Shown here piece by piece: positions 1-5,558 of a stretch of 5,767 nt of DNA. The first letter of the stretch is position 1; each line of letters opens with the position of its first letter. The position numbers were made by a program, and so were the translations under genes. Source of the DNA: Desulfovibrio sp. (GTDB taxonomy: Bacteria; Desulfobacterota; Desulfovibrionia; Desulfovibrionales; Desulfovibrionaceae). Location of the stretch: the NCBI GenBank assembly GCA_014804915.1, contig JAAUYW010000157.1, positions 1 to 5,767 of the forward strand, given 5' to 3'. The notes beneath the pieces were generated by a model. That model was not told the DNA's origin and searched no databases. It saw only the letters and a list, made by a program, of their open reading frames with translations.

Positions 1-48
1 ATGGCGTCGGGCGGGAGGGAAGAGGCCGGAGAGATCGGGAAGACGGGT
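1..48 (-). other. C-rich, G-poor segment after the flavoprotein stop
   Basis: The minus strand after the TGA at 49-51 reads as pyrimidine-rich sequence (CTTCCC, CTCTCC, CTCTTCCCTCCC) with few G bases. This composition is typical of Rho loading sites, so Rho-dependent termination of the flavoprotein transcript is possible. No hairpin with a U-tract is visible. The window ends before any further gene can be established. Confidence 0.2.
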
Positions 49-1143
49 TCAGCTTGAGGCGTCATATTCTGCCTTGAGCTTGTCAATCAGCTCCTCGACA
101 GAAATGATTTCGTTGACGCGATGAACATTCTCCCCGCAAAACGCGAATCCGCCTTTCAGGTTGCCGTTTTTGGCGCTGATCAGGGCCTGGGCTATGCAGT
201 AGGGGGTCTTTTCCTGCTGGCAGGTGCTAACGCAGTGGAAAATGCATTTGAATGGCTTTTTGAGGCCTGCGCGTGATTTTTCGATGAATTCGTTGCCAAG
301 GGCCCTGCCTGGCATTCCAACCGGGCTTGAGATTATGGTTATATCTTCCTTTCTGGCATCCAGATAGCTTTGCTTGAAGCGGATATCAGCGTCACATTCA
401 TGTGTCGCCACAAACCGCGTGCCCATTTGCACGCCTGCCGCGCCCAGATTGAGGAACTTGCGAATGTCCGCCCCTGTGTAGATGCCGCCAGCCGCGATTA
501 CGGGTATTGCCCTGCCGTATTTGTCTTCAAGCGGCTTTACCGCGTCCACCACTTCCGGAACCAGTTTTTCAAGCGCCATGTCAGGATTCGGGATTTCTTC
601 GGGCTTGAAGCCAAGATGGCCGCCAGCCTTTGGCCCCTCGACAACGAAGCCGTCAGGCAGGTAGTCAAAGCGGGAGAGCCATTTCTTGGCGATGACCTTT
701 GCCGCCCGCCCGGAGGAGATGATTGGCACCAGCTTTGTGCGGAATTCCTCCTTTTTCTCGGCGCAAAGCTCGCGCAGTTGCCTTGGCAGGTCAAGCGGCA
801 GCCCGGCTCCGGAAAAAATCACGTCTATGCGGCTCTCGATGGCTGTTCGCGCCATTTGCGTGAAAGTGGTAAGCGCCACCATTATGTTGACGCCAAGAAT
901 GCCGCTGGTCAGCTTGCGCGCCTTTTCAATTTCGGAACGAAGCGCGCGGCAGTTGGCTTCAACCGGATTCTCGGCGACGTCCTTTTCCTGCATTCCGATC
1001 ATGGCGGCCGCGATTACGCCAATGGCGCCCTGGTTGGCGACAGCTGACGCCAGTCCGGACAGAGAAATCCCAACGCCCATACCGCCCTGGATAATTGGAA
1101 GACGCGCAACAAGATCGCCAAATTTTAGGGGTGGTAAAGGCAT
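49..1143 (-). CDS. Nitronate monooxygenase / 2-nitropropane dioxygenase family FMN enzyme (FabK-like fold), 364 aa
   Basis: This is a cytoplasmic FMN-dependent TIM-barrel flavoprotein. Characterised relatives oxidise alkyl nitronates or, as FabK, reduce enoyl-ACP; the substrate here cannot be read from sequence. Visible motifs are the N-terminal QGGMG at residues 19-23, GVNIM at 84-88, EGPKAGGHLG at 169-178 with His176 at the position of the catalytic histidine of the family, AAGGI at 217-221, and GVQMGTRF at 237-244 for phosphate binding. The C-terminus carries Cys300, Cys304, Cys308, Cys316 and Cys336, which classical fungal or FabK-type members lack and which may hold a metal cluster. The ATG at 1143 is chosen because GGAGG lies 7 nt upstream (1151-1155) and the protein begins directly with the barrel. 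At 364 aa it is longer than typical FabK (about 310-320). It lies 80 nt downstream of the zinc-ribbon gene and probably has its own promoter. Family assignment is firm; exact function is not. Confidence 0.93.
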   Translation of the reverse strand: MPLPPLKFGDLVARLPIIQGGMGVGISLSGLASAVANQGAIGVIAAAMIGMQEKDVAENPVEANCRALRSEIEKARKLTSGILGVNIMVALTTFTQMARTAIESRIDVIFSGAGLPLDLPRQLRELCAEKKEEFRTKLVPIISSGRAAKVIAKKWLSRFDYLPDGFVVEGPKAGGHLGFKPEEIPNPDMALEKLVPEVVDAVKPLEDKYGRAIPVIAAGGIYTGADIRKFLNLGAAGVQMGTRFVATHECDADIRFKQSYLDARKEDITIISSPVGMPGRALGNEFIEKSRAGLKKPFKCIFHCVSTCQQEKTPYCIAQALISAKNGNLKGGFAFCGENVHRVNEIISVEELIDKLKAEYDASS

Positions 1144-1150
1144 ATTTGCA

Positions 1151-1155
1151 CCTCC
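1151..1155 (-). promoter_or_regulatory. Strong ribosome binding site of the flavoprotein gene
   Basis: GGAGG on the minus strand is followed by 7 nt and the ATG at 1143. It is the best Shine-Dalgarno match in the window and fixes the start of the flavoprotein. Confidence 0.8.
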
Positions 1156-1192
1156 GCCTGAATGAGCGGGCTATAGTTGATGATTTTTTTCA

Positions 1193-1221
1193 AATATAAG
1201 CCTGCCATGCCCTGCTTGCAA
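1193..1221 (-). promoter_or_regulatory. Candidate sigma-70 promoter of the flavoprotein gene
   Basis: Read on the minus strand, TTGCAA (1216-1221, 4 of 6 matches to TTGACA) is followed after exactly 17 nt by TATATT (1193-1198, 5 of 6 matches to TATAAT). It lies wholly in the 80-nt gap between the zinc-ribbon stop and the flavoprotein ATG. Transcription would start near 1186, giving a leader of about 45 nt that includes the strong GGAGG site. This suggests the flavoprotein gene can be expressed apart from the metH operon. A second promoter-like element, ACTATAGC, lies at 1170-1177. Confidence 0.5.
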
Positions 1222-1223
1222 GG

Positions 1224-1910
1224 CTATTGCGGCATGTCTTTGGCATCCACGATCTTGACGCCGAATTCGGCCACATTGTCCGGAGGGCCGTAAAACAGGA
1301 TCATGAAGGGCACTTCGCCGCCCGGGGGAATATTTGTGTTATTTGCCAAAAGCTCCACCTTGTTGTTCAGGAAAGATTCCATTTCCTTTTCGCTCAGCAC
1401 CTGCAGCTGGAACAGGGAAAGCTGCGTGCCTGCCAGCTGGCGCTTGACGGAAAGCGGTTTCTTGTCCTTGTCATAAAGCGCGCCCTCAAGCTCGATCAGC
1501 TCTTTCGGCTCCGGAAATTCATTGACAACCCGGCCCTCGATCACGAAGACCTTGCCGGCCTTTTCATTGGGCACATTGTATTGGCGCACATTGCGCATGG
1601 TGAGCATTTCAACTTTCTTGTCAATTTCCTGGGGCGTGGCCTCATGCGCCTCTTCCCGCATCCAGTACCATGTGGCTCCGCCTGCAATCAGGGCGCAAAG
1701 CGCGCCCATGGCGAGCCACAGCATGAGCCTGCCCTGCTTGCGCCCGGGCATGGCCGGCAGCGCCTCGGCTTTTGGCGCCGGCCTGTCCTGCTTCTTGCCA
1801 GGCAGCTGGAAAACATGCTTGCAGACTGCGCAGCGCAGCTTGGCTCCGGGTTTTGCCAGATGATCAGGCAGATTGAATTTGCTTGAACAGCTTGGGCAGT
1901 TTACTTCCAT
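1224..1910 (-). CDS. Zinc-ribbon (MJ0042-type) membrane protein with DUF3426 domain, 228 aa
   Basis: This is a predicted single-pass inner-membrane protein of unknown function. Residues 1-36 form an MJ0042-type zinc ribbon with two CxxC knuckles (Cys5/Cys8 and Cys27/Cys30, separated by 18 residues). A basic, proline-rich linker (about 37-61) leads to one hydrophobic segment at about 62-83. Residues about 90-225 match the DUF3426 pattern, including VFVIEGRVVNEF near 121-132 and IPPGGEVPFMILF near 194-206. Positive charges before the membrane segment place the zinc ribbon in the cytoplasm and the C-terminal beta-rich domain in the periplasm. The ATG at 1910 has GGAG 6 nt upstream. It starts 20 nt after the hpt stop, so it is likely the last gene of the metH operon. 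A signalling or envelope-sensing role is conceivable from the architecture but is inference only. Confidence 0.9.
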   Translation of the reverse strand: MEVNCPSCSSKFNLPDHLAKPGAKLRCAVCKHVFQLPGKKQDRPAPKAEALPAMPGRKQGRLMLWLAMGALCALIAGGATWYWMREEAHEATPQEIDKKVEMLTMRNVRQYNVPNEKAGKVFVIEGRVVNEFPEPKELIELEGALYDKDKKPLSVKRQLAGTQLSLFQLQVLSEKEMESFLNNKVELLANNTNIPPGGEVPFMILFYGPPDNVAEFGVKIVDAKDMPQ

Positions 1911-1930
1911 GCGCTTCTCCAGTGACGATT

Positions 1931-2482
1931 TTAAAAATGCCCTTCAGAAGGCATCTGGAGTTCACAGATTTCCGGCAGGTTGCGGAAATGCTCGGCATAA
2001 TCCATGCCATAGCCTACAATGAAACCCGCAGGCAGGCAAAAGCCGGCAAAAGCCACTTCCAGGTCGGCTTCGCGGCGCTCCTTTTTGTCCACAAGCGCGG
2101 CCACTGCGACGCTTTTTGGTTTTCTGGCGCCAAGCTGGTCGATCAGGAATTTCATGGTGTGCCCCGAATCAACTATATCCTCGACTATCAGAACGTTTTT
2201 GCCAAGGATATCCAGCTCGATATCCTTGCTGAAAATGATATGCTTCGAGCTTTTCGAGTTCATGCCATAGCTTGCGAGGCGCACAAAATCCAGCTCCAGC
2301 CCCGGATTTTCAATATGGCGCGCAAGATCGCTGAAAAACATGAACGCCCCCTTGAGCACGCAAATGGCAAGGAGCGGCTCCTGTCCGTAGGCCGCGTTGA
2401 TCTCTGACCCCAGTTCGGCTACGCGCCGCGCTATCTGTCCGGCCGTGAATACCGGCGTCAATATGGCTGCGGATTCATCCAT
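1931..2482 (-). CDS. hpt: Hypoxanthine phosphoribosyltransferase, 183 aa
   Basis: This cytoplasmic purine-salvage enzyme joins hypoxanthine (often also guanine) to PRPP to give IMP or GMP plus pyrophosphate. Numbering from the upstream in-frame TTG at 2491, visible signatures are LKG at 46-48 (PPi loop), SYG at 74-76 of the flexible catalytic loop, the PRPP-binding motif VLIVEDIVDSGHT at 100-112 with the Glu-Asp pair and Asp108, VDKKERR at 134-140 for base recognition, and the C-terminal GYGMDYAEHFRNLPEI stretch at 160-175. Length fits bacterial Hpt (about 175-190 aa). I prefer the ATG at 2482 because AGGGG (2492-2496) sits 9 nt upstream. The TTG three codons earlier has only a GGAGG 13 nt away, inside a hairpin. 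The gene lies 37 nt after the thioredoxin gene and 20 nt before the zinc-ribbon gene, so it is probably co-transcribed with both. Confidence 0.95.
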   Translation of the reverse strand: MDESAAILTPVFTAGQIARRVAELGSEINAAYGQEPLLAICVLKGAFMFFSDLARHIENPGLELDFVRLASYGMNSKSSKHIIFSKDIELDILGKNVLIVEDIVDSGHTMKFLIDQLGARKPKSVAVAALVDKKERREADLEVAFAGFCLPAGFIVGYGMDYAEHFRNLPEICELQMPSEGHF

Positions 2483-2503
2483 TACTGGCAACCCCTGCTG
2501 GCA

Positions 2504-2517
2504 GCCTCCGGAGAGGC
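2504..2517 (-). other. Small stem-loop with UCCG tetraloop between the TlpA-like gene and hpt
   Basis: On the minus strand GCCTC-TCCG-GAGGC forms a perfect 5-bp stem closing a C(UNCG)G-type tetraloop, a class known for unusual stability in RNA. It starts 2 nt after the TlpA-like stop codon and ends 21 nt before the preferred hpt ATG. No U-tract follows, so it is not a standard terminator. It could act as an mRNA stability or processing element, or modulate hpt translation. The hairpin is seen in sequence; the role is inferred. Confidence 0.4.
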
Positions 2518-2519
2518 AA

Positions 2520-2975
2520 TTATTTTAGCAAATCGGAAACGACCTTTTTCAGCACTTCCTCGTTGGCCATGCCGGGCTCCGAGATGACCAGTTTTCCGTC
2601 AGGCGCGATAAACGCGTTATGCGGCACGCTGCTCACGCCATACGCGTCGGTGATGCTTTGTCCGGCCATGAATACCGGATAGTTGATGCCGGTCTGTTTC
2701 ATGAAAGGCTCGACCACAATGGGATTCTGGTCCACAGAAAGGCCGATGAGCAGGAGCCTGGACTCTGGCAGGGAGGCGCGCAGTTTCGCCAGCTCCGGAA
2801 TCTCCGCCCTGCATGGCGGGCACCAGGTGGCGAAAAAGTTGATCATTATCACCTTGCCGCTGTTTTTGGCGATCATTTCCTGCAGCTGGGCGTTGTTGAT
2901 TTCTGGCGGATTGTCGGCAAACGCGGCGCAGGGCAAAAGGGCAAGCAAAAGCAGCGCAATCAGGACTCTTTTCAT
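2520..2975 (-). CDS. TlpA/ResA-like secreted thiol-disulfide oxidoreductase, 151 aa
   Basis: This is a periplasmic thioredoxin-fold protein. Residues 1-20 are a signal peptide: Lys2-Arg3, a leucine/alanine-rich core, and an Ala-Phe-Ala cleavage site before Asp21. The Leu-Leu-Pro-Cys inside it is not a good lipobox, so a soluble exported protein is favoured. The TlpA-type active site WCPPC is at 51-55 (redox Cys52 and Cys55) after the strand VIMINFFAT. The conserved cis-proline is Pro118 in SVPHN, where TlpA/ResA proteins commonly have a Thr after the proline; this is a mild oddity. Relatives reduce apocytochrome c or other periplasmic disulfides using electrons from CcdA/DsbD, neither of which is present here. 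The start at 2975 is set by GGAGG at 2981-2985 and by the signal peptide. A longer frame to 3041 would overlap metH and bury the signal peptide. It starts 37 nt after the metH stop. Client proteins are unknown. Confidence 0.93.
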   Translation of the reverse strand: MKRVLIALLLLALLPCAAFADNPPEINNAQLQEMIAKNSGKVIMINFFATWCPPCRAEIPELAKLRASLPESRLLLIGLSVDQNPIVVEPFMKQTGINYPVFMAGQSITDAYGVSSVPHNAFIAPDGKLVISEPGMANEEVLKKVVSDLLK

Positions 2976-2980
2976 TTTAT

Positions 2981-2985
2981 CCTCC
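2981..2985 (-). promoter_or_regulatory. Ribosome binding site that fixes the TlpA-like start
   Basis: GGAGG on the minus strand, 5 nt before ATG 2975. It lies in the 37-nt gap after the metH stop and decides the start in favour of the signal-peptide form over a longer frame reaching into metH. Confidence 0.8.
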
Positions 2986-3012
2986 AGCTCGGATGGGACA
3001 AATTTGGCGCGT

Positions 3013-5427
3013 TCAGGCTGCCAGCAGCGCCTTGGCGGCATTTACGCTTGCGACAGCATCCTCGCAGTAGGCATCCGCGCCAATGGATTCTGCGAATTCC
3101 CTTGTAACAGCCGCGCCGCCAACGATCACCTTGATAGGCAGATGCCTTTCGCGCAGCAGATCGATCGTGTCTTTCATTCTCACCATTGTGGTTGTCATCA
3201 GCGCGGACAGGCCGATCATGGCTGCGCCGTTTTCAATTGCCAGATCCACAATCTCTTTCGCAGGCACATTCTTGCCCGCGTCTATGACCCGGAAGCCGTG
3301 ATTGCCAAGCATCAGGCCGACAATGTTCTTGCCAATATCGTGAATATCGCCTTCAACAGTCGCAATCACGATGGTTTTTTGCTCCAGGGCTTCCCTTGCG
3401 TCTTTCAGCAGCGGCTCGAGTCTGCCGAATGCCGCCTGCATCGTCTCGGCGGAGCGGATGAGCTGCGGCAGGAAGTACTTTTTCTGCTCATAGAGATTGC
3501 CGACTTCGGTAATCGCCGGAATGAGCGTCTCATTCACAATCGCGAATGGCCGCCTGCCTTCCGCAAGCTCTTTTTCAAGCAGGGGCAGCGCCTTTTCCCT
3601 GTCTCCCTTTAGCACTGCCTCATAAAGATTGCCAACTTCGCTTTTTGGGCGCGTCCTTGCGGAGCCTGCTTCGCCAGGCTTCCAGTCCGCGTATGCGCCA
3701 ATGAACGTCTCGCAATCCGGATCCTGGCCGACGAGGGCAGCCATGGCTGTTGTGGCATTGATAATAGCCTCGGCATCCGGATTTGCAATGCAGGAGGTCA
3801 GCCCGGCCCCGGCGGCCATGCAGAGGAACGTTGAATTGAGCAGGCCGCGGGCCGGCAGGCCAAAGGAAATGTTGGACAGGCCGACCGTAGTGGCCAGCCC
3901 GCGCCTCTCGCACCAGCGAATCACTTCCAGGCATTCTCTTGCGGAGCCGGCAACGGACGAGGCGGAAAGCGCCAGGCAATCCACCATGACAAGGCGCCCG
4001 GGAATGCCGAGCCTGTCCGTTTCTTCAAGCAGATTCTCGATAATCGCGATTCTTTCTGCCGCTTTTCTTGGCAGCTCCGCCCCCTGCAGGGGCAGCAGGA
4101 TGAACGGCGCGCCAAAATCACGGCATACCGGTCCCAGAGTTTGCATTTTGTCCGGCTCGCCGCTGATGGAATTGATCAGGCATGATGCCGGATAGTAGGG
4201 CAGCGCCTGCGTGATTGCGGCCGCGCTGGAAGAATCGAGTGAAAGCGGCGTCGCAAGGCGCGACGAGAGCAGGCAGACAAGATCTGTGAGCGCAGTCTGC
4301 TCATCCACCAGGGATGCGCCCACATTCACATCCAGCAGGGTAGCGCCAGCGGCTATCTGCTCGTCAGCCAGGCGCAGGGCCTCTCCGTAATCGCCTTTGC
4401 GCAGGCTTTCCGCTAGCGCGGGCTTGCCAGTAGGGTTGATTCTCTCGCCGATGACAGCCAGGCGCGCATTCGCATTGATGCGGGTGATTCCCGATCTGCT
4501 GGTCAGCGTTACGCCTTCCGGCTGCGGCCTTGGCGGCGTCTGCCAGTCGATGGCTGCGCAGGCCTTCACAAGCGCGCTGACATGCTCCGGAGTGGTGCCG
4601 CAGCAGCCGCCAAGGATTTGCGCTCCCAGTTTTGCGAATTTCGCGGTCTGCTCGGCAAAGGGGGCCGGGGGAAGGGGGAAGACGGTTTTGCCATCCCGCA
4701 GTTCCGGAAGGCCGGCATTTGGCTCGGCAAGCACTGGCGTTGAGCAGCAGGCCAGCAGCTGGCGGACAACCGGCAGCATTTCCTCCGGGCCAAGGCTGCA
4801 ATTTGTGCCGATTACATCGCAGCCCAGATTTTGCATTGTTTCCGCAAAGATTTCCGGCGTGGAGCCAGTGAGGCTGCGGCCCTGCTCAAAGGTCATTGAA
4901 ACCATGACAGGCACATCGCAGACCTGGCGCGCGGCCGCTACCGCCAGACGGACTTCCGCAATATCGAATTGCGTTTCCATGAAGATCAGGTCGACTCCGG
5001 CCGAGGCCAGGGCGCTGATTTGCGCGGCGTAGGCTGCGATTATATCCGCTGGCGCGGCGGAGCCAAGCGGCTTCGCGAATACTCCGGTTGGGCCTGCGTT
5101 GCCTGCGATGAACACCGGCTTTTTGTCAGGGCATTCCTGTCTGGCCGCAAGGGCGATTCTGGCCATCTCACGGTTGACCGCATGGACATCGAGGTCCGGG
5201 GGCAGCTTGAAGGAATTGGCGCCAAATGTCGCGGTGGTTATTATGTTCGAACCTGCGTTGATATATGCCTTGTGGATATTCTTGAGGATCTCGGGATTTG
5301 CGAGGCAGAAGCGCTCCGGCCCTTCCCCTGGCGCCATGCCGGCGGCCTGGAGCATGGTGCCCATCGCGCCATCCAGAAAGAGCATGCGCCCATTTTTGAG
5401 CGTTTGCGTGAAAGTGCTATTTGTCAT
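3013..5427 (-). CDS. metH: Cobalamin-dependent methionine synthase, short form without reactivation domain, 804 aa
   Basis: This cytoplasmic enzyme transfers a methyl group from 5-methyltetrahydrofolate through protein-bound cobalamin to homocysteine, giving methionine. The domains run in the standard order. The homocysteine domain (about 1-295) has DGAMGT at 19-24 and the zinc cysteines Cys210 (GTNCS) and Cys275-Cys276 (GGCCGT). The folate/pterin domain (about 320-580) has VIGERINPTGK at 325-335 and DVNVGA at 366-371. The helical B12 cap spans about 595-680. The Rossmann B12 domain (about 685-804) has DIHDIGKN at 694-701 with the cobalt-ligating His696, and SALMTTT at 741-747. The protein ends right after the B12 domain, so the AdoMet-binding reactivation domain of the roughly 1,200-aa E. 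coli-type enzyme is absent and another protein must rescue oxidised cobalamin. The ATG at 5427 has only a weak AGG 5 nt upstream, but DGAMGT sits at the usual distance. It is the first gene of the minus-strand operon. A 24-bp near-repeat lies in the cap-domain coding region. Confidence 0.97.
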   Translation of the reverse strand: MTNSTFTQTLKNGRMLFLDGAMGTMLQAAGMAPGEGPERFCLANPEILKNIHKAYINAGSNIITTATFGANSFKLPPDLDVHAVNREMARIALAARQECPDKKPVFIAGNAGPTGVFAKPLGSAAPADIIAAYAAQISALASAGVDLIFMETQFDIAEVRLAVAAARQVCDVPVMVSMTFEQGRSLTGSTPEIFAETMQNLGCDVIGTNCSLGPEEMLPVVRQLLACCSTPVLAEPNAGLPELRDGKTVFPLPPAPFAEQTAKFAKLGAQILGGCCGTTPEHVSALVKACAAIDWQTPPRPQPEGVTLTSRSGITRINANARLAVIGERINPTGKPALAESLRKGDYGEALRLADEQIAAGATLLDVNVGASLVDEQTALTDLVCLLSSRLATPLSLDSSSAAAITQALPYYPASCLINSISGEPDKMQTLGPVCRDFGAPFILLPLQGAELPRKAAERIAIIENLLEETDRLGIPGRLVMVDCLALSASSVAGSARECLEVIRWCERRGLATTVGLSNISFGLPARGLLNSTFLCMAAGAGLTSCIANPDAEAIINATTAMAALVGQDPDCETFIGAYADWKPGEAGSARTRPKSEVGNLYEAVLKGDREKALPLLEKELAEGRRPFAIVNETLIPAITEVGNLYEQKKYFLPQLIRSAETMQAAFGRLEPLLKDAREALEQKTIVIATVEGDIHDIGKNIVGLMLGNHGFRVIDAGKNVPAKEIVDLAIENGAAMIGLSALMTTTMVRMKDTIDLLRERHLPIKVIVGGAAVTREFAESIGADAYCEDAVASVNAAKALLAA
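3487..3510 (-). repeat. Direct repeat copy B inside metH (encodes TEVGNLYE)
   Basis: This 24-bp segment matches 3619-3642 at 21 of 24 positions and in the same frame, 132 bp (44 codons) away. It encodes MetH residues 640-647, in the helix just before FLPQLIRSAETM of the B12 cap. This copy aligns with the normal family position (VVGDLFGEGKMFLPQ in E. coli MetH, from memory). Confidence 0.7.
3619..3642 (-). repeat. Direct repeat copy A inside metH (encodes SEVGNLYE)
   Basis: The partner of 3487-3510 encodes MetH residues 596-603, at the junction between the folate domain linker and the first cap helix. The three differences from the other copy change one amino acid (Ser for Thr) and two silent third positions. 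Confidence 0.7.
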
Positions 5428-5441
5428 AAGCGCCTGGCTTG

Positions 5442-5447
5442 TTTATA
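5442..5447 (-). promoter_or_regulatory. Candidate -10 box near metH
   Basis: TATAAA on the minus strand matches TATAAT at 5 of 6 positions. No good -35 lies 17 nt upstream (TTGCAA is 14 nt away). It ends only 14 nt from the metH ATG, which would leave a leader of about 8 nt with hardly any room for a ribosome binding site. An alternative weaker pair, TTGATT with TTTACT 17 nt later, lies further upstream in the AT-rich tract. The metH promoter is therefore not settled. Confidence 0.22.
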
Positions 5448-5453
5448 GTGGTT

Positions 5454-5479
5454 CTGCCGTTTTGCAAGGCAGTTTTTTT
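5454..5479 (+). terminator. Intrinsic-terminator-like hairpin in the divergent gap
   Basis: On the plus strand CTGCC (5454-5458) and GGCAG (5468-5472) form a perfect 5-bp GC-rich stem around a 9-nt loop, followed at once by seven T. No plus-strand gene ends before it. It may stop antisense transcription leaving metH, act as a leader attenuator if the right-hand transcript starts further left, or serve as a dyad operator over the metH promoter. The stem is short, so termination strength is uncertain. Confidence 0.42.
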
Positions 5480-5493
5480 ATTAGTAAAAATCA

Positions 5494-5520
5494 TTGAAAA
5501 AAACAAATCAAAACTATAGC
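5494..5520 (+). promoter_or_regulatory. Candidate promoter of the right-hand gene
   Basis: TTGAAA (5494-5499, 5 of 6 matches to TTGACA) and TATAGC (5515-5520, 4 of 6 matches to TATAAT) are separated by 15 nt, shorter than the preferred 17. Transcription would start near 5527, about 32 nt before ATG 5559. The same blocks TTGAAAAAAA and AACTATAGC occur in order upstream of the flavoprotein gene. Confidence 0.35.
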
Positions 5521-5558
5521 ATGAAAAACGGGCGACAGGGCGCGGGAATTGGGGAAGC

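Larger units (their letters stand above)
5428..5558. promoter_or_regulatory. Divergent control region between metH and the right-hand gene
   Basis: This 131-nt gap must carry the promoters of metH (leftward) and the right-hand gene (rightward). Its core at 5471-5520 has only about 9 G/C bases in 50, against clearly GC-richer coding sequence around it, and contains runs of seven T (5473-5479), five A (5486-5490) and seven A (5497-5503). This resembles an intrinsically curved or UP-element-like tract. It is too short for a typical cobalamin riboswitch, and I recognise no SAM or SAH riboswitch core in it. Confidence 0.6.

Noticed and set aside
1..57. A plus-strand gene ending at TGA 55-57 and converging on the flavoprotein gene
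   Set aside because: All three plus frames are open over this short stretch and the 18 visible residues are nondescript, so there is no positive evidence.
1199..1226. A terminator after the zinc-ribbon gene
   Set aside because: Only about 5 bp (AGCCT/AGGCT) can pair around a 17-nt loop, and the following TTATATTTG is not a proper U-tract. The CTTGCAAG palindrome is better explained as part of the promoter -35.
2483..2491. TTG start for hpt at 2491
   Set aside because: It has no ribosome binding site at good distance. The ATG at 2482 has AGGGG 9 nt upstream. The TTG remains possible but less likely.
2976..3041. A longer N-terminus for the TlpA-like protein, starting at 3041 inside metH
   Set aside because: It would add 22 polar residues before a clear signal peptide and overlap the metH 3' end. 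The ATG at 2975 has a well-spaced GGAGG, so the upstream part is not used.
2683..3612. A long plus-strand open frame antisense to the TlpA-like gene and metH, with other antisense frames over the flavoprotein, zinc-ribbon and hpt genes
   Set aside because: They mirror well-identified genes in GC-rich sequence, give no recognisable protein, and lack ribosome binding sites. They are by-products of codon use on the other strand.
5428..5558. A cobalamin or SAM riboswitch upstream of metH
   Set aside because: The gap is only 131 nt and mostly AT-rich. I see no B12-box-like conserved core or multi-helix structure, and the only clear stem is the 5-bp hairpin at 5454-5472.
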